Source: Neorhizobium vignae (GTDB taxonomy: Bacteria > Pseudomonadota > Alphaproteobacteria > Rhizobiales > Rhizobiaceae). From it: a stretch of 64,000 bases of DNA. The stretch covers positions 1 through 64,000 of the forward strand of contig NZ_JNNU01000011.1 in NCBI RefSeq assembly GCF_000732195.1. The letters run 5' to 3'. Shown here piece by piece: positions 40,285 to 49,060 of this stretch. Each line of letters opens with the position of its first letter. The first letter of the stretch is position 1. The notes beneath the pieces were generated by a model. The model searched no databases, was not told the origin of the DNA, and saw only the letters and a program-made list of their open reading frames with translations. The translations under genes were made by a program, and so were the position numbers.

Positions 40285-41127
40285 TTAAAGAGCGAGAGTG
40301 CGGCTTTCCTCACGGCCGTGGCCGATGATCTCGATGCGGTCGGCGAAAATCTCGACGACGGCAAAGGTGTTTTCCGTCTGTGTATCGACCATGCCCTTGA
40401 AGTTGACGTACCACGTGTTTCCGGCGCAGCCGAGATTGCCCACGTGGTTGTGGCCGTTCAGATAGGCGATGACATTGCCGGAGCGGGCGAAGAGATCGGT
40501 GAGCCGCTCGCAACCCCAGAGATTGTGCTCGTTTTCGGGGTAGAGCGGATAGTGGCCCATGACCACGACCTTCTCGTCCGCCGCGTTGGCCCGCTCGAGC
40601 ACCGCTTCCAGCCAGTCGAACTGCTCGTCGCCGATGCCGCCGTTCCACTCCTTGGCGTCGATCGCGCCTTCGGCCAGCAATGTTTCCAGCCGCCGCTGCG
40701 CCAAAGTGTGGCGCGGATGGCCTTCAGGGGTCGAAAACAGGCTGATCTCGTTGCCGTCAATCACCACGAAGCGGAAACCGCCGCGGGAAAAATCGTGCCA
40801 GGCGGACGGCATGCCGAGCCGCGCATGGACATCGTCGAGCTGCGCCGGCGCGACGAAGAAATCGTGATTGCCCGGCATCAGAAAGCTCTCGTGGCGCAGG
40901 CCCTGATAGACGGCAAGCACCGGATCATAGCTTTCCCAACCCCGGTCGATGAGATCGCCGAGCGTCACCACGAAGGAAAGATCCTCACCGTTCAGCACGC
41001 CGATCGCCTCGCCCAGCTTGTCGAGGCTGTTGGCGTAATAACGGTCCATCTCCAGCCATGGCGGCAGGTCGGCATATTGCGGATCGGCGATCACGCCGAA
41101 GCGGAGGAGCGGTTTTTCGTGGGGCAT
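40285..41127 (-). CDS. Metallophosphoesterase, ADP-ribose/CDP-alcohol diphosphatase type
   Basis: 280 residues with the calcineurin-like two-metal site: DPQ (VIADPQYAD; Gln replaces the usual His), GDLIDR, GNHD, GHYP and NGHNH. The order and length match Mn-dependent ADP-ribose/CDP-alcohol diphosphatases, cytoplasmic. Single gene, convergent with the ThuA-like gene (12 bp between stops). Confidence 0.88.
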   Translation of the reverse strand: MPHEKPLLRFGVIADPQYADLPPWLEMDRYYANSLDKLGEAIGVLNGEDLSFVVTLGDLIDRGWESYDPVLAVYQGLRHESFLMPGNHDFFVAPAQLDDVHARLGMPSAWHDFSRGGFRFVVIDGNEISLFSTPEGHPRHTLAQRRLETLLAEGAIDAKEWNGGIGDEQFDWLEAVLERANAADEKVVVMGHYPLYPENEHNLWGCERLTDLFARSGNVIAYLNGHNHVGNLGCAGNTWYVNFKGMVDTQTENTFAVVEIFADRIEIIGHGREESRTLAL

Positions 41128-41203
41128 TTCGCGGAGGTAGTCGGTGGTTGTGACAGGCGTGTGACATGGCCGGAGCGGCGGCAGCCGACCTGCATTTGAA
41201 ACG

Positions 41204-41650
41204 TCAGAGCAACAATTCGTCGGGTGACTTCACCGCCACCCCGAACAGGAGGAAGTGCTTGAGGTTACGGGTGATGATCGTCAGCCCGCGAAGGCTCGCG
41301 GCTCCGGCGATCATGGCATCCGCCATGCCGGGACTATGGCCGGCTGACATGACCCGGGCTTCCAACCTGCCGGCTTCCCGCGCCGTCTCGGCATCGATCG
41401 GCAGGATGCGATCACCATATCCTGCAATCAGTCCCTGCAGAAAAAGCTCGATGAGTGTCGCCTTCGAGGTCGCGCCCTTGCCTTCCAACAATCGAATGCC
41501 TTTTTCGATCTCGTGGATGGTCATCGCAGACAGGTAGATCGTCTCTTGCTTTTCCTGCGCCTCGACCCAACCGGCAAATTCCGAAGAGGTGCCGGCCTTC
41601 GAGGGTGAGAACATCGAAACGGCATTGGTATCGAGAAGATAGCCCGTCAC
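41204..41650 (-). CDS. vapC: VapC-type PIN-domain toxin
   Basis: 148 residues. PIN ribonuclease fold: LLDTNAVSMF with the first catalytic Asp (Asp7), Glu in MTIHEIEKGI, MADAMIAGAA with Asp. Expected to cut tRNA or rRNA when freed from the antitoxin. It overlaps the antitoxin gene by 4 bp (ATGA). Paralogous to the VapC at 57631-58068. Confidence 0.92.
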   Translation of the reverse strand: MTGYLLDTNAVSMFSPSKAGTSSEFAGWVEAQEKQETIYLSAMTIHEIEKGIRLLEGKGATSKATLIELFLQGLIAGYGDRILPIDAETAREAGRLEARVMSAGHSPGMADAMIAGAASLRGLTIITRNLKHFLLFGVAVKSPDELLL

Positions 41651-41913
41651 AGGTCGACCTCACGGCTCGGCGCGGGATTTCGGGCGAAGACATCATCATC
41701 GAGGTCGATATCGGCGGGGAAATTCCGCAGGTACCTGACGAGGCTGGGGCGATCCTTTCGCAGCGCCTTCCTTGCGGCCTCCGCGGCCTCAACGCTGACG
41801 ATCACGGCTGCCGGCTTGCCGTGCCGGGTGATCGTCACGAATTCGCCTGCGGCCGCCTGATCGACGAAGCCGGAAAAGCCGGCCTTGACATCCTTCAAAC
41901 TGACTTCCGACAA
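41647..41913 (-). CDS. Phd/YefM-type antitoxin
   Basis: 88 residues: N-terminal Phd DNA-binding region (SLKDVKAGFSGFVDQAAAGE, TITRHGKPAAVIVS), then an unstructured acidic C-terminus that wraps the toxin. It represses its own operon through the palindrome at 41923-41950. Paralogous to the antitoxin at 57383. Confidence 0.92.
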   Translation of the reverse strand: MSEVSLKDVKAGFSGFVDQAAAGEFVTITRHGKPAAVIVSVEAAEAARKALRKDRPSLVRYLRNFPADIDLDDDVFARNPAPSREVDL

Positions 41914-41922
41914 TTTCAGCCT

Positions 41923-41950
41923 CCAAAATGGTCACTTATGACTATTTTGG
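41923..41950 (-). promoter_or_regulatory. Operator of the first VapBC-type module
   Basis: 28-bp imperfect palindrome CCAAAAT-A/G-GTCA ... TGAC-T/C-ATTTTGG. On the minus strand its core is TAGTCA-TAAG-TGACCA, the same half-site as at 57351-57370. It lies 9 bp upstream of the antitoxin ATG. Confidence 0.8.
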
Positions 41951-41991
41951 ATCATTGTGCGGGAAACAAGCGAGCCGTGAAAACCCGTCCT

Positions 41992-42363
41992 TTAAGCAAT
42001 CACCGTTCCCTGATGAAAGACGATCTTCCAGCCGGTCGCAGTTCTCCTCCAGAACGTGGACCGCCGGCTGAGGCGGTCGGGCTCCTCCAGAATATAGGAC
42101 AGATGGTAAAGGTCGTCCGCGAGGCGGTTGATTGTGAAATCCCGGCAGGGCCAGTTATGCTGTTCGTGTTCGCGGTATCGCACAAGGAGATTGGCGATGA
42201 CAACATCCCGGCCGTAGACCCGGCCGCTTGCGCCGATCTCCCAGAACGTCTCTTCGGTCATCGCCTCCAGAGCTTCCCGGCTGGTGCCGAATTTGCGGTC
42301 ATCGAAGATCGGCTCGCGGGCGGCGAGCTCTGCTAGGACTGCCTCGATCGAAGGTTCGGTCAT
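41992..42363 (-). CDS. NTF2-like (DUF4440-type) protein
   Basis: 123 residues from ATG 42363 (AAAGGAAGC upstream). An SnoaL/NTF2-like cone fold: IEAVLAELAAREPIFDDRKF, EETFWEIGASGRVYGRD, and the C-terminal WRRTATGWKIVFHQGTVI. Such proteins act as small-molecule isomerases, immunity proteins or unknown. Alone, between VapBC and sodB. Confidence 0.82.
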   Translation of the reverse strand: MTEPSIEAVLAELAAREPIFDDRKFGTSREALEAMTEETFWEIGASGRVYGRDVVIANLLVRYREHEQHNWPCRDFTINRLADDLYHLSYILEEPDRLSRRSTFWRRTATGWKIVFHQGTVIA

Positions 42364-42408
42364 GCTGCTTCCTTTGAAAGTTGGGGGCTTCGCGAATGCC
42401 AAAACAGA

Positions 42409-42438
42409 AACACCCGGCGCCTTGTGACACCGGGTGTT
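42409..42438 (-). terminator. Terminator of sodB
   Basis: Minus-strand hairpin AACACCCGG / CCGGGTGTT with a 12-nt loop, followed by TCTGTTTTGG, 29 bp past the sodB stop. Confidence 0.75.
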
Positions 42439-42467
42439 CTCAAAAGACCGACGATTAAGCCGTTCGA

Positions 42468-43070
42468 TTACTTCGTGGCGGCTTCGTAGCGCTCGAGGAC
42501 GTAGTCCCAGTTGATCAGGCTGTCGACGAAGGCTTCGAGGTATTTCGGGCGGGCGTTGCGGTAGTCGATGTAATAGGAATGTTCCCAGACGTCGACGCCG
42601 AGGATCGGCTCGGCACCGTGAACCAGCGGGTTCTCGCCGTTCGGGGTCTTGGAGATGACGAGCTTGCCGTCCTTCACCGAAACCCAGGCCCAGCCGGAGC
42701 CGAACTGCGTCGTGCCGGCAGCGATGAAATCGGCCTTGAACTTGTCGAAGCCGCCGAGATCGGAGGCGACCGCAGCTTCGAGCTTGCCCGGCAGCTTGGT
42801 GCCGCCGCCGCCCTTCTTCATCCATTTCCAGAAATGGACGTGGTTGTAGTGCTGGGCAGCGTTGTTGAAGAGGCCCTGGTTGGTGCCGAAGGACTTCTTG
42901 ACGACTTCCTCGAGCGACAGATCGGCCATGCCGGCTTCGGCAGCGAGCTTGTTGCCGTTGTCGACATAAGCCTTGTGGTGCTTGTCGTGGTGGAATTCGA
43001 GCGTCTCTTTCGACATGAAGGGCGAAAGAGCTTCGTAGTCGTAGGGGAGTTCGGGAAGTTCGAAGGCCAT
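42468..43070 (-). CDS. sodB: Superoxide dismutase, iron type
   Basis: 200 residues from ATG 43070 (AAGGAGTAGACCA upstream). The metal ligands are His27 (EFHHDKHH), His77 (NNAAQHYNH), Asp160 and His164 (GVDVWEHSYY). The active-site Gln73 in NNAAQ is the position typical of Fe enzymes, so Fe rather than Mn is likely; the Gly-rich GGGGTKLPG loop also matches rhizobial SodB. Cytoplasmic, converts superoxide to peroxide. Upstream frame from 43178 is without SD. Confidence 0.95.
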   Translation of the reverse strand: MAFELPELPYDYEALSPFMSKETLEFHHDKHHKAYVDNGNKLAAEAGMADLSLEEVVKKSFGTNQGLFNNAAQHYNHVHFWKWMKKGGGGTKLPGKLEAAVASDLGGFDKFKADFIAAGTTQFGSGWAWVSVKDGKLVISKTPNGENPLVHGAEPILGVDVWEHSYYIDYRNARPKYLEAFVDSLINWDYVLERYEAATK

Positions 43071-43259
43071 TGGTCTACTCCTTGTTCGATAGCTACCTGG
43101 GTTCGGCAGATACCTGGGTATAGCGTCGTGCGGGAACATAGGAGCGGAGGGGCCAAGAGGCAACGGTGAACTTGCCAAAAATCAAGCCGATCGGATGAAG
43201 AACCTGCTGAAATTTCCGGATACAAGAAACGGGCCAGATCACGATTCGGAGCCCGTTCG

Positions 43260-43583
43260 ATGAAGACCACTTCTGCTCTCGCCGCCGCCCTCCTCGCATC
43301 CAGCGTCACCGTCGCGCATGCCTCCTCGGACGACGCCTGGTCAGGTTTCCAGGCCGAGGTCGCCAAGGCTTGCGTGACCGCCGCCAAGGGGCTGATCGAG
43401 AACGGCAAGGCACTCGTCGACCCCTTCGGCAGCCAGAGCTACGGGCTTGCCGTCGTCTCCGGCAAGGCGGTCGGCGCCAAGGTGACGATCAGCACAATCT
43501 GCGCCTTCGACAAGAAGACCCGCAAGGCCGAGATCGGCGGAGAAATCTCCGCCGACAAGCTGACGGTGAAGGCGGGGAAATAA
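43260..43583 (+). CDS. Small secreted protein
   Basis: 107 residues. Signal peptide MKTTSALAAALLASSVTVAHA, mature part of 86 residues (SDDAWSGFQAEVAKACVTAA; GSQSYGLAVVSGKA; TISTICAFDKKTRKAEIGGE). Two cysteines (KACV, TICA). No recognised family; divergent from sodB (about 190 bp). Confidence 0.78.
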   Translation: MKTTSALAAALLASSVTVAHASSDDAWSGFQAEVAKACVTAAKGLIENGKALVDPFGSQSYGLAVVSGKAVGAKVTISTICAFDKKTRKAEIGGEISADKLTVKAGK

Positions 43584-43643
43584 CCCGCCGGATCAGGCGG
43601 CGCTGGTTAAGCGACCGGACGGCGGGCCAGGGATGGAAAAACC

Positions 43644-44528
43644 TCAGGCCTCGTCGCCGGGGGAGCGGGCCCAGTCCATGTAGAGTTCCAGCGCCTTGCG
43701 GGCGACCGGGCCTTCCTGGAGCTGGCGTTCCTCGAAACGGTTGACCGGCACGATCTTGGAATAGTTGCCGGAGGTGAAGATCTCGTCGGCATCCATGAAA
43801 TCGTCCACGGTCAGCGTCGTCTCGCGCACGTCGAAACCGCCGCGGCGCAGGAGGCCGATGACGCGCGAGCGGGTGATGCCGGCAAGGAACGTGCCGTTGG
43901 CGATCGGCGTCATGATCACCCCGTCCTTGACCATGAAGATGTTCGAGGAGGCCGTCTCGGCGACATTGCCGTTCATGTCGCGGGCCAGCGCATTGTCGAA
44001 GCCGCGGTTGCGGGCTTCCATGATCATGCGGCCGCTGTTGGGATAAAGGCTGCCCGTCTTGGCGCCGGTGATCGCCACTTCCGGGTTCGGGCGGCGAAAG
44101 GGCGAGACGGTCAGCGACGAGGGCTTGGCGGTCTGCATCGGCGCCTCGAACAGGCAGAGCGCGAAACGGGTCGAGTCCGGGTCGGCGGTGACGACGCTGT
44201 AAGGCATGCCGTGCTCCGACCAGTACATCGGCTTGATGTAGATCGCCGTCTTGCCGTCGAACTTCCTGACGCCTTCCCAGGCGAGCGCCTCGATCTCTTC
44301 GGCCTGCATCACCGGCTTCATGCCCATGTTCGTGGCCGAGCGGTTGACGCGCTGGCAATGCAGGTCGATGTCCGGCGCGATGCCGTCGAACCAGCGGGCG
44401 CCGTCGAACACGGTCGAGCCGAGCCACATGGCATGCGAGGTGGGGCCGATCAGCTTCGGATTGCCCTCCAGCCATTCGCCATCCACGAACGTCCAGGTGG
44501 TGGTGCGGGGGGCGGTGTTGACGGACAT
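43644..44528 (-). CDS. ilvE: Branched-chain amino acid aminotransferase
   Basis: 294 residues. PLP fold type IV. The Schiff-base lysine lies in AIYIKPMYW or the GAKTGSLYPNS region (family Lys: AIxxK), with ARDMNGNVAETASSNIFMV as the conserved E-x-S-x-SN-F block and TFLAGITRSRVIGLL. It matches the class IV aminotransferases annotated as branched-chain aminotransferase; other class IV activities (D-amino acid aminotransferase) are possible. Single gene. Confidence 0.88.
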   Translation of the reverse strand: MSVNTAPRTTTWTFVDGEWLEGNPKLIGPTSHAMWLGSTVFDGARWFDGIAPDIDLHCQRVNRSATNMGMKPVMQAEEIEALAWEGVRKFDGKTAIYIKPMYWSEHGMPYSVVTADPDSTRFALCLFEAPMQTAKPSSLTVSPFRRPNPEVAITGAKTGSLYPNSGRMIMEARNRGFDNALARDMNGNVAETASSNIFMVKDGVIMTPIANGTFLAGITRSRVIGLLRRGGFDVRETTLTVDDFMDADEIFTSGNYSKIVPVNRFEERQLQEGPVARKALELYMDWARSPGDEA

Positions 44529-44616
44529 GGCGATCTCCTTAGCGCTTCAAAATTGCGGGGTGAGTGAAGTCCGGCCCCGCCGCCGAGGTCAAGCGATAAT
44601 ATGAAATGGATCATCA

Positions 44617-44634
44617 CAAAAATTGATATTTTTG
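44617..44634. promoter_or_regulatory. AT-rich palindrome between ilvE-type and tam genes
   Basis: CAAAAAT-TGAT-ATTTTTG, a 7-bp inverted repeat, 89 bp upstream of the aminotransferase start and 65 bp upstream of tam. It could be a regulator site, for example Lrp/AsnC-like, but nothing else supports this. Confidence 0.35.
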
Positions 44635-44698
44635 CCCATGGAGACCGGGGCACCGGAGTGCCATGTTCCATCGAAACGAACACGTGAGGAAGACGCTC

Positions 44699-45469
44699 AT
44701 GGAATGGTCGGCAGAGCAATATGTGAAATTCGAGGACGAGCGGACGCGGCCGGCGCGCGATCTTCTGGCGCAGGTGCCGCTCGGCTCGGCAGTCCGTGCC
44801 TACGACCTCGGCTGCGGGCCCGGCAATTCGACGGAGCTGATCGCGGAGCGTTTCGGGGTTGCCAATGTCGCCGGCCTCGACAGCGACGACAACATGCTGG
44901 CGGCCGCCCGCAAGCGACTGCCCGGCACGCAATTCACCAAGGCCGATCTGAATACCTGGGTGCCGGAAGAGCCGGCCGACCTGCTTTACGCCAATGCGGT
45001 CTTCCAGTGGGTGCCGGACCATATCTCGGTGCTCGCCCGGCTCATGGATCACCTGCGTCCCGGAGGCGTGCTCGCGGTGCAGATGCCGGACAACCTCTCC
45101 GAACCCAGCCATGTGCTGATGGAGGAAACCGGCGCGGCCGGCCCGTGGAAGGCGGCCTTTGAAGGCGGCCGGGTGCGCCGCGCGGTGCTGCCGCCGCCTG
45201 CCGCCTATTTCGACCGGCTGATGCCGAAATCCGCCCGGATCGACGTCTGGCACACAATCTATTACCACCCGCTCGCCAATGCGCCCGCGATCGTCGAATG
45301 GGTCAGGGCGACCGGGCTGCGGCCCTATCTCGACGCCGCCGGCCCTACCCATACGCAAGCCTTTGTGGCCGACTACACCGCCCGCATCGCCAAGGCCTAT
45401 CCGCCGATGGCCGACGGGCGGGTGCTGTTGCGCTTCCCGCGGTTCTTCATCATCGCGGTCAAAGCCTGA
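44699..45469 (+). CDS. tam: Trans-aconitate 2-methyltransferase
   Basis: 256 residues from ATG 44699 (GTGAGGAAG upstream; an in-frame ATG at 44663 lacks SD). It begins [20 protein letters not shown], the recognisable Tam opening (W-x-PxxYxxFexeRxRPaxDLL). SAM motif I is [20 protein letters not shown]-type sites include [12 protein letters not shown]. It methylates trans-aconitate, an inhibitor of aconitase formed spontaneously from cis-aconitate. Cytoplasmic. Confidence 0.92.
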   Translation: MEWSAEQYVKFEDERTRPARDLLAQVPLGSAVRAYDLGCGPGNSTELIAERFGVANVAGLDSDDNMLAAARKRLPGTQFTKADLNTWVPEEPADLLYANAVFQWVPDHISVLARLMDHLRPGGVLAVQMPDNLSEPSHVLMEETGAAGPWKAAFEGGRVRRAVLPPPAAYFDRLMPKSARIDVWHTIYYHPLANAPAIVEWVRATGLRPYLDAAGPTHTQAFVADYTARIAKAYPPMADGRVLLRFPRFFIIAVKA

Positions 45470-45479
45470 AGGGACGGCT

Positions 45480-45626
45480 TCATGGCGTGCCCGGCGGCGG
45501 GGCCAGCGGGTTTTGCGGCTGAGGCTGTGTGACCTCGATCCGGCCCAGACCGGCGTCGTTCAACCAGATGATGCTCAGCACACAACCGACAAGGATCACC
45601 AGAACCGCGATAAAAAGCCAACGCAT
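45480..45626 (-). CDS. Possible small membrane protein
   Basis: 48 residues from ATG 45626: one hydrophobic helix (LFIAVLVILVGCVLSIIWL, about 4-22) with a Cys that could be lipidated, then a Pro/Gln-rich tail. The SD is weak (GGAG 11 nt upstream). It could be real, but a short hydrophobic frame in GC-rich DNA is not decisive. Confidence 0.4.
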   Translation of the reverse strand: MRWLFIAVLVILVGCVLSIIWLNDAGLGRIEVTQPQPQNPLAPPPGTP

Positions 45627-45879
45627 CAGTTCAGAAACTCCACTCTTCAAGTCATCGAGAAAGTTTCCAGCCGGAAACAATCCGTGATCCCTTGGAGCAA
45701 AACATCTGGGCGTCGATGCGGCAACGCAGCAAATCGGCGGTTTGAGGGCAGCAAAACGGAGAATGAGCCCCCCGGAATGGCGGGCAAATGGCCGGGAAAC
45801 AGGTTGACTCGGCTCCGATGCGCTTGCACTCTTTCTGCTTGTCATTTTCGTCCCGTTGCCCAAAAAATCGTTTAAGGCC

Positions 45880-46617
45880 ATGCCGAAACCATCCACATTG
45901 TCGCTGACGCAGGACCTGGTCGATCTCTGTTTTCGCGAGGAGGTGGACCCCGGCCCGCCGGCCACATGGGAGCCGCTGGCCGACGACGACTACATCCAGA
46001 TCGCCGACCGGCTGGCCGCGGAAATCGGCGAGGATCCGCTCTGGGTGTTCGCCTATGGCTCGCTGATCTGGAAGCCGGGCTTCGATTCCATCGCCTGTCA
46101 GCGGGCGGCGGCCTACGGCTGGCATCGTTCCTTTTCGCTCCGGATCGAGCGCGGCCGCGGCTCGCCGGAACAGCCGGGCCTGATGATGATGCTGTCACGC
46201 GGCGGCCGCTGCGACGGGGTGATCTACCGGGTCGCCGACGACGACAAGCGCGTCCAGATCGAAAAAGCACTGCGCCGCGAGGTCAGCAATCGCGACAGCC
46301 TCACCTCGTTCCGCTGGCTGCCGGTCCGGACCCAGGCCGGCGAGACCGTGCGGGCGCTGACCTTCTGGGTCGGCGGCAACAGCAAGCGCATCGTCCGCCC
46401 GCTGCTGCCGCTCGACGAGGTCGCAAAGGTTCTGGCGCGCGCCTGCGGGCATCGCGGCTCGTGTGCCGAATATCTCTACAATACCGTCGTGCATCTCGCC
46501 GAATTCGGCATCCACGACCGCAATCTGTGGCGGCTGCAGGAGATGGTGGCGAAGGAGATCCGGGCGATGCATATGCGGGAGGCGGTCGGCGTGGAGGGCG
46601 TCGCCCTGGAAGCCTGA
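45880..46617 (+). CDS. chaC: Gamma-glutamylcyclotransferase, ChaC family
   Basis: 245 residues from ATG 45880. The fold begins WVFAYGSLIWKPGFD (the YGSL nucleotide-like loop), followed by the catalytic-region RGSPEQPGLMMML with Glu, and NRDSLTSFRWLPV, GYLYNTVVHL-like (here AEYLYNTVVHLAEFGIHDRN). ChaC enzymes cleave glutathione gamma-glutamyl bond to 5-oxoproline and Cys-Gly. Length matches (about 230). A TTG start at 45856 is an alternative without SD. Confidence 0.9.
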   Translation: MPKPSTLSLTQDLVDLCFREEVDPGPPATWEPLADDDYIQIADRLAAEIGEDPLWVFAYGSLIWKPGFDSIACQRAAAYGWHRSFSLRIERGRGSPEQPGLMMMLSRGGRCDGVIYRVADDDKRVQIEKALRREVSNRDSLTSFRWLPVRTQAGETVRALTFWVGGNSKRIVRPLLPLDEVAKVLARACGHRGSCAEYLYNTVVHLAEFGIHDRNLWRLQEMVAKEIRAMHMREAVGVEGVALEA

Positions 46618-46636
46618 GCCGAGACGTTGTGCCTGC

Positions 46637-46660
46637 CGGCCCCCTCTGCCCTGCCGGGCG
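46637..46660 (-). repeat. Partial RIME-like repeat, copy D
   Basis: CGGCCCCCTCTGCCCTGCCG then GGCG matches the right half of the elements at 5900-7040. The hairpin part is missing. It lies in the gap between chaC and the GST operator. Confidence 0.7.
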
Positions 46661-46693
46661 CCACAGGAAAGATCTCGCGCCCGACGCCACAAA

Positions 46694-46716
46694 ACCGATT
46701 GCAAAAAGCAATCAGC
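46694..46716 (+). promoter_or_regulatory. Operator site 1 of the GST gene
   Basis: ACCGATTGC-AAAAA-GCAATCAGC, a 9-5-9 inverted repeat. It corresponds to the distal site of the alpha/beta-hydrolase promoter (62557-62579 read leftward). Confidence 0.75.
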
Positions 46717-46730
46717 TAAGTTATTCATAA

Positions 46731-46753
46731 ACCAGTTTCACTTCGCAATCGGT
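46731..46753 (+). promoter_or_regulatory. Operator site 2 of the GST gene
   Basis: ACCAGTTTC-ACTTC-GCAATCGGT. 14 bp after site 1 and 13 bp before the ATG. Its sequence closely matches the proximal site of the hydrolase operon (ACCAATTGC-AAATC-GCAACCGGT). Confidence 0.75.
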
Positions 46754-46766
46754 TTGGGAGGCCGTC

Positions 46767-47426
46767 ATGCGCCCGGTTCTGTATTCGCATCCATTCTCGT
46801 CCTACTGCCAGAAGGTACTGACCGCGCTCTACGAGAACGGCACCGAGTTCGACACCCGCATGCTCGGGCCGGAGGATCCTTCGGCCTACGAAGACCTCTG
46901 CAGCATGTGGCCGGTGAAGCGGTTTCCGATCCTGCTCGACGGGGGGAAACGGGTCTTCGAGGCGTCGGTCGTCATCGAATATCTGGGCCTGCATTATCCC
47001 GGCCCGGTGAAGCTGATCCCGGACGATGCGGATGCGGCGCTCGATGTGCGGATGATGGACCGCTTCTTCGACAACTACATTTCCACGCCGCAGCAGAAGG
47101 TGGTGTTCAATGCCATCCGGCCGGAAGAGCACCGCGATCCATACGGCGTGCAGGAAGCGCGCGGCATGCTGGATGCCGCCTATGGCTGGCTTAACGAGCG
47201 GATGTCGAGCCGGGAATGGGCGGCGGCCGATGCGTTCAGCCTGGCCGATTGCGCCGCGGCGCCTGCCCTCTTCTACGCGGACTGGACGCACCCGATCGGC
47301 GAGCAATTCGCCCATGTGCGGGCCTATCGCAGCCGGCTGCTTGCCCGGCCGTCCTTTGCGCGCGCGGTGGACGAGGCCCGGCCCTATCGCGCGTTCTTCC
47401 CGCTCGGCGCGCCGGACAGGGACTGA
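46767..47426 (+). CDS. Glutathione S-transferase family protein
   Basis: 219 residues. N-terminal thioredoxin fold: VLYSHPFSSYCQKVLTALYEN with S/C near the glutathione site, KRFPILLDGGKRVFEASVVIEYLG (cis-Pro and ES-type motif). C-terminal helical domain ~90-215. It may conjugate or reduce electrophiles. SD GGGAGG precedes ATG 46767. The two-site operator upstream suggests repression by an unlinked regulator that also controls the 61823-62506 hydrolase operon. Confidence 0.92.
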   Translation: MRPVLYSHPFSSYCQKVLTALYENGTEFDTRMLGPEDPSAYEDLCSMWPVKRFPILLDGGKRVFEASVVIEYLGLHYPGPVKLIPDDADAALDVRMMDRFFDNYISTPQQKVVFNAIRPEEHRDPYGVQEARGMLDAAYGWLNERMSSREWAAADAFSLADCAAAPALFYADWTHPIGEQFAHVRAYRSRLLARPSFARAVDEARPYRAFFPLGAPDRD

Positions 47427-47482
47427 CGGCCGGCGGCGCGTCTATCCGGAGTACCGCCCCGGCCCAGCATGCCCCGCAACGG

Positions 47483-47818
47483 TCAGAACGTGCTCTCGGT
47501 CGCCAGGACGTGGCCGTTCAGGGCAGCCCAGATCATCCGTACCTCTCGGCGAAGCACGGCGCTGGGGCGAACGCCGCCGTTGCCATAGTTCTTATATTTA
47601 TCGCGGTAAGCTGCGATAAAGACTTCGACGGCTTCTACGACTTCCGCGTGCTGTTCCACGCGGCGGCGCAGCGCTTCCTTCTCCGCATGAAGGATTTCGA
47701 AGCTCTGGACGATGAGCCGCAGGTCTTCCAGCGGCACGTTCACGTGTGGGTACTCCGCCGAATCGGCGGTTACCTCCGCCCGCAGACGGGCGATGATGTC
47801 GTTCAGTTGGTCACTCAT
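47483..47818 (-). CDS. Hypothetical coiled-coil protein
   Basis: 111 residues, largely helical: NDIIARLRAEVTADSAEYPH, then a heptad-rich segment (LEDLRLIVQSFEILHAEKEALRRRVEQHAEVVEAVEVFIAAYRDKYKNYG). Soluble and acidic. SD AGGAGAATCCCGGC upstream of ATG 47818. No known family. Confidence 0.7.
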   Translation of the reverse strand: MSDQLNDIIARLRAEVTADSAEYPHVNVPLEDLRLIVQSFEILHAEKEALRRRVEQHAEVVEAVEVFIAAYRDKYKNYGNGGVRPSAVLRREVRMIWAALNGHVLATESTF

Positions 47819-47978
47819 GCCGGGATTCTCCTGAACCCAGGATTTGGGTAGGGAAATCGGCTAAAGCAAGGCGAATCTGTGGCATGGAAGACACTTTTCA
47901 CGATCAACACGATCGGGATTAAGGTCTTTGTTCGACTTATGGTTACCCCGTGACGCTGCGTCCTTTGCGCGATATGCG

Positions 47979-48872
47979 TCAAAGCCGCGCTGCGAGGAAA
48001 TCTATATAGGTGCGGATGCGGAGGGCGAGGTGCTCATGGCCGGCATAGACGGCATGGATTTCCTCGATGTCCTCAGGGTTGAAATCCTCCAGAACCGGTA
48101 CCAACCGGCCGGCCTCGATATCCGGCTCCACATGGAAACGCCCGACGCGGCCGATGCCGAGGTGATCCAGGCAGAACTGCCGGATGATCGAGCCGTTGCT
48201 CGCCTTCAGGTTTCCGGAAACCGGCAACAGCTCCCGGCTGCCGGTTTGCGGATCACGAAAAGGCCAGCCCTCGACCGCGCGGCGGAAATTGAAATTGATG
48301 CAGTTGTGATGGATGAGCTCGGCCGGCGTGCTGGGAACGCCGTGACGTTCCAGATAACCCGGCGATGCGATCACCACCTGGCGGCTCTCGCCGAGCTTTC
48401 GCGCCATCAGGGACGAGTTGCGCATCGGCCCATGGCGGATGGCGATATCGACCCGCTCGCGGATCAAATCGACGATGTCGTCGGTCAGCGTGATATCGAG
48501 CTGCACATCCGGGAAAAGCTGCTGGAATTCGCAGGTGAGCGGCAGGACATAACGTTCACCGAAGCCGACCGAAGCGTTGATCGACAGCGGACCGCGCGGC
48601 AGCGTCCGGCCGCCGCCGGAGACCATCTCTTCCGTGTCGGCGATCTCGGCCAGGATGCGCTGCGCCCGCCCCAGATAGGTCTCCCCCTCCGGCGTCAGCT
48701 GCAGCATGCGGGTGGAGCGGACCACGAGGCGGGTGCCGAGCCGGTCCTCCAGCCGGGTCACGAGCTTGCTGACGGCGGACGGCGAGAGCTTGAGTTTTCG
48801 TCCGGCCGCCGAGAAGCTTTTGAGTTCTGCGGCAAGGGCAAAGACTTCCATTTCACCGGCGCGGTTGTCCAT
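47979..48872 (-). CDS. LysR family transcriptional regulator
   Basis: 297 residues. N-terminal winged helix (GEMEVFALAAELKSFSAAGRKLKLSPSAVSKLVTRLEDRLGTRLVVRSTR) and a type-2 periplasmic-binding-like effector domain (90-295). Typical of regulators of the AaeR/DsdC-like class that use a nearby MFS or oxidoreductase gene. It is divergent from an MFS exporter and two aldo/keto reductases and probably activates them. Confidence 0.93.
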   Translation of the reverse strand: MDNRAGEMEVFALAAELKSFSAAGRKLKLSPSAVSKLVTRLEDRLGTRLVVRSTRMLQLTPEGETYLGRAQRILAEIADTEEMVSGGGRTLPRGPLSINASVGFGERYVLPLTCEFQQLFPDVQLDITLTDDIVDLIRERVDIAIRHGPMRNSSLMARKLGESRQVVIASPGYLERHGVPSTPAELIHHNCINFNFRRAVEGWPFRDPQTGSRELLPVSGNLKASNGSIIRQFCLDHLGIGRVGRFHVEPDIEAGRLVPVLEDFNPEDIEEIHAVYAGHEHLALRIRTYIDFLAARL

Positions 48873-48941
48873 TGTCTGTTCCCTGCCTTGTAATTCCCGA
48901 TCGTGAGCGTTGTGCCGCGAACTTGCTCGACGGATCTCACC

Positions 48942-48958
48942 TGTGACTTCAATTCACA
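48942..48958. promoter_or_regulatory. Candidate operator between lysR-type and MFS genes
   Basis: TGTGA-CTTCAAT-TCACA, a perfect 5-bp inverted repeat about midway between the divergent starts. A LysR site is plausible; a CRP-type site would need 6 bp spacing, here it is 7. Confidence 0.5.
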
Positions 48959-49060
48959 AATGATTATCCGCTTATGCGGCTACACAGGCAAGTCTCGGGC
49001 GCCGATATTGCGGTGCATCAACCTTCCATTCCTTCCTCCCAAGGACAAGGATCCAAGCCA

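Noticed and set aside
48942..48958. CRP binding site
   Set aside because: Spacer of 7 bp, not 6; a LysR-type site is at least as likely.
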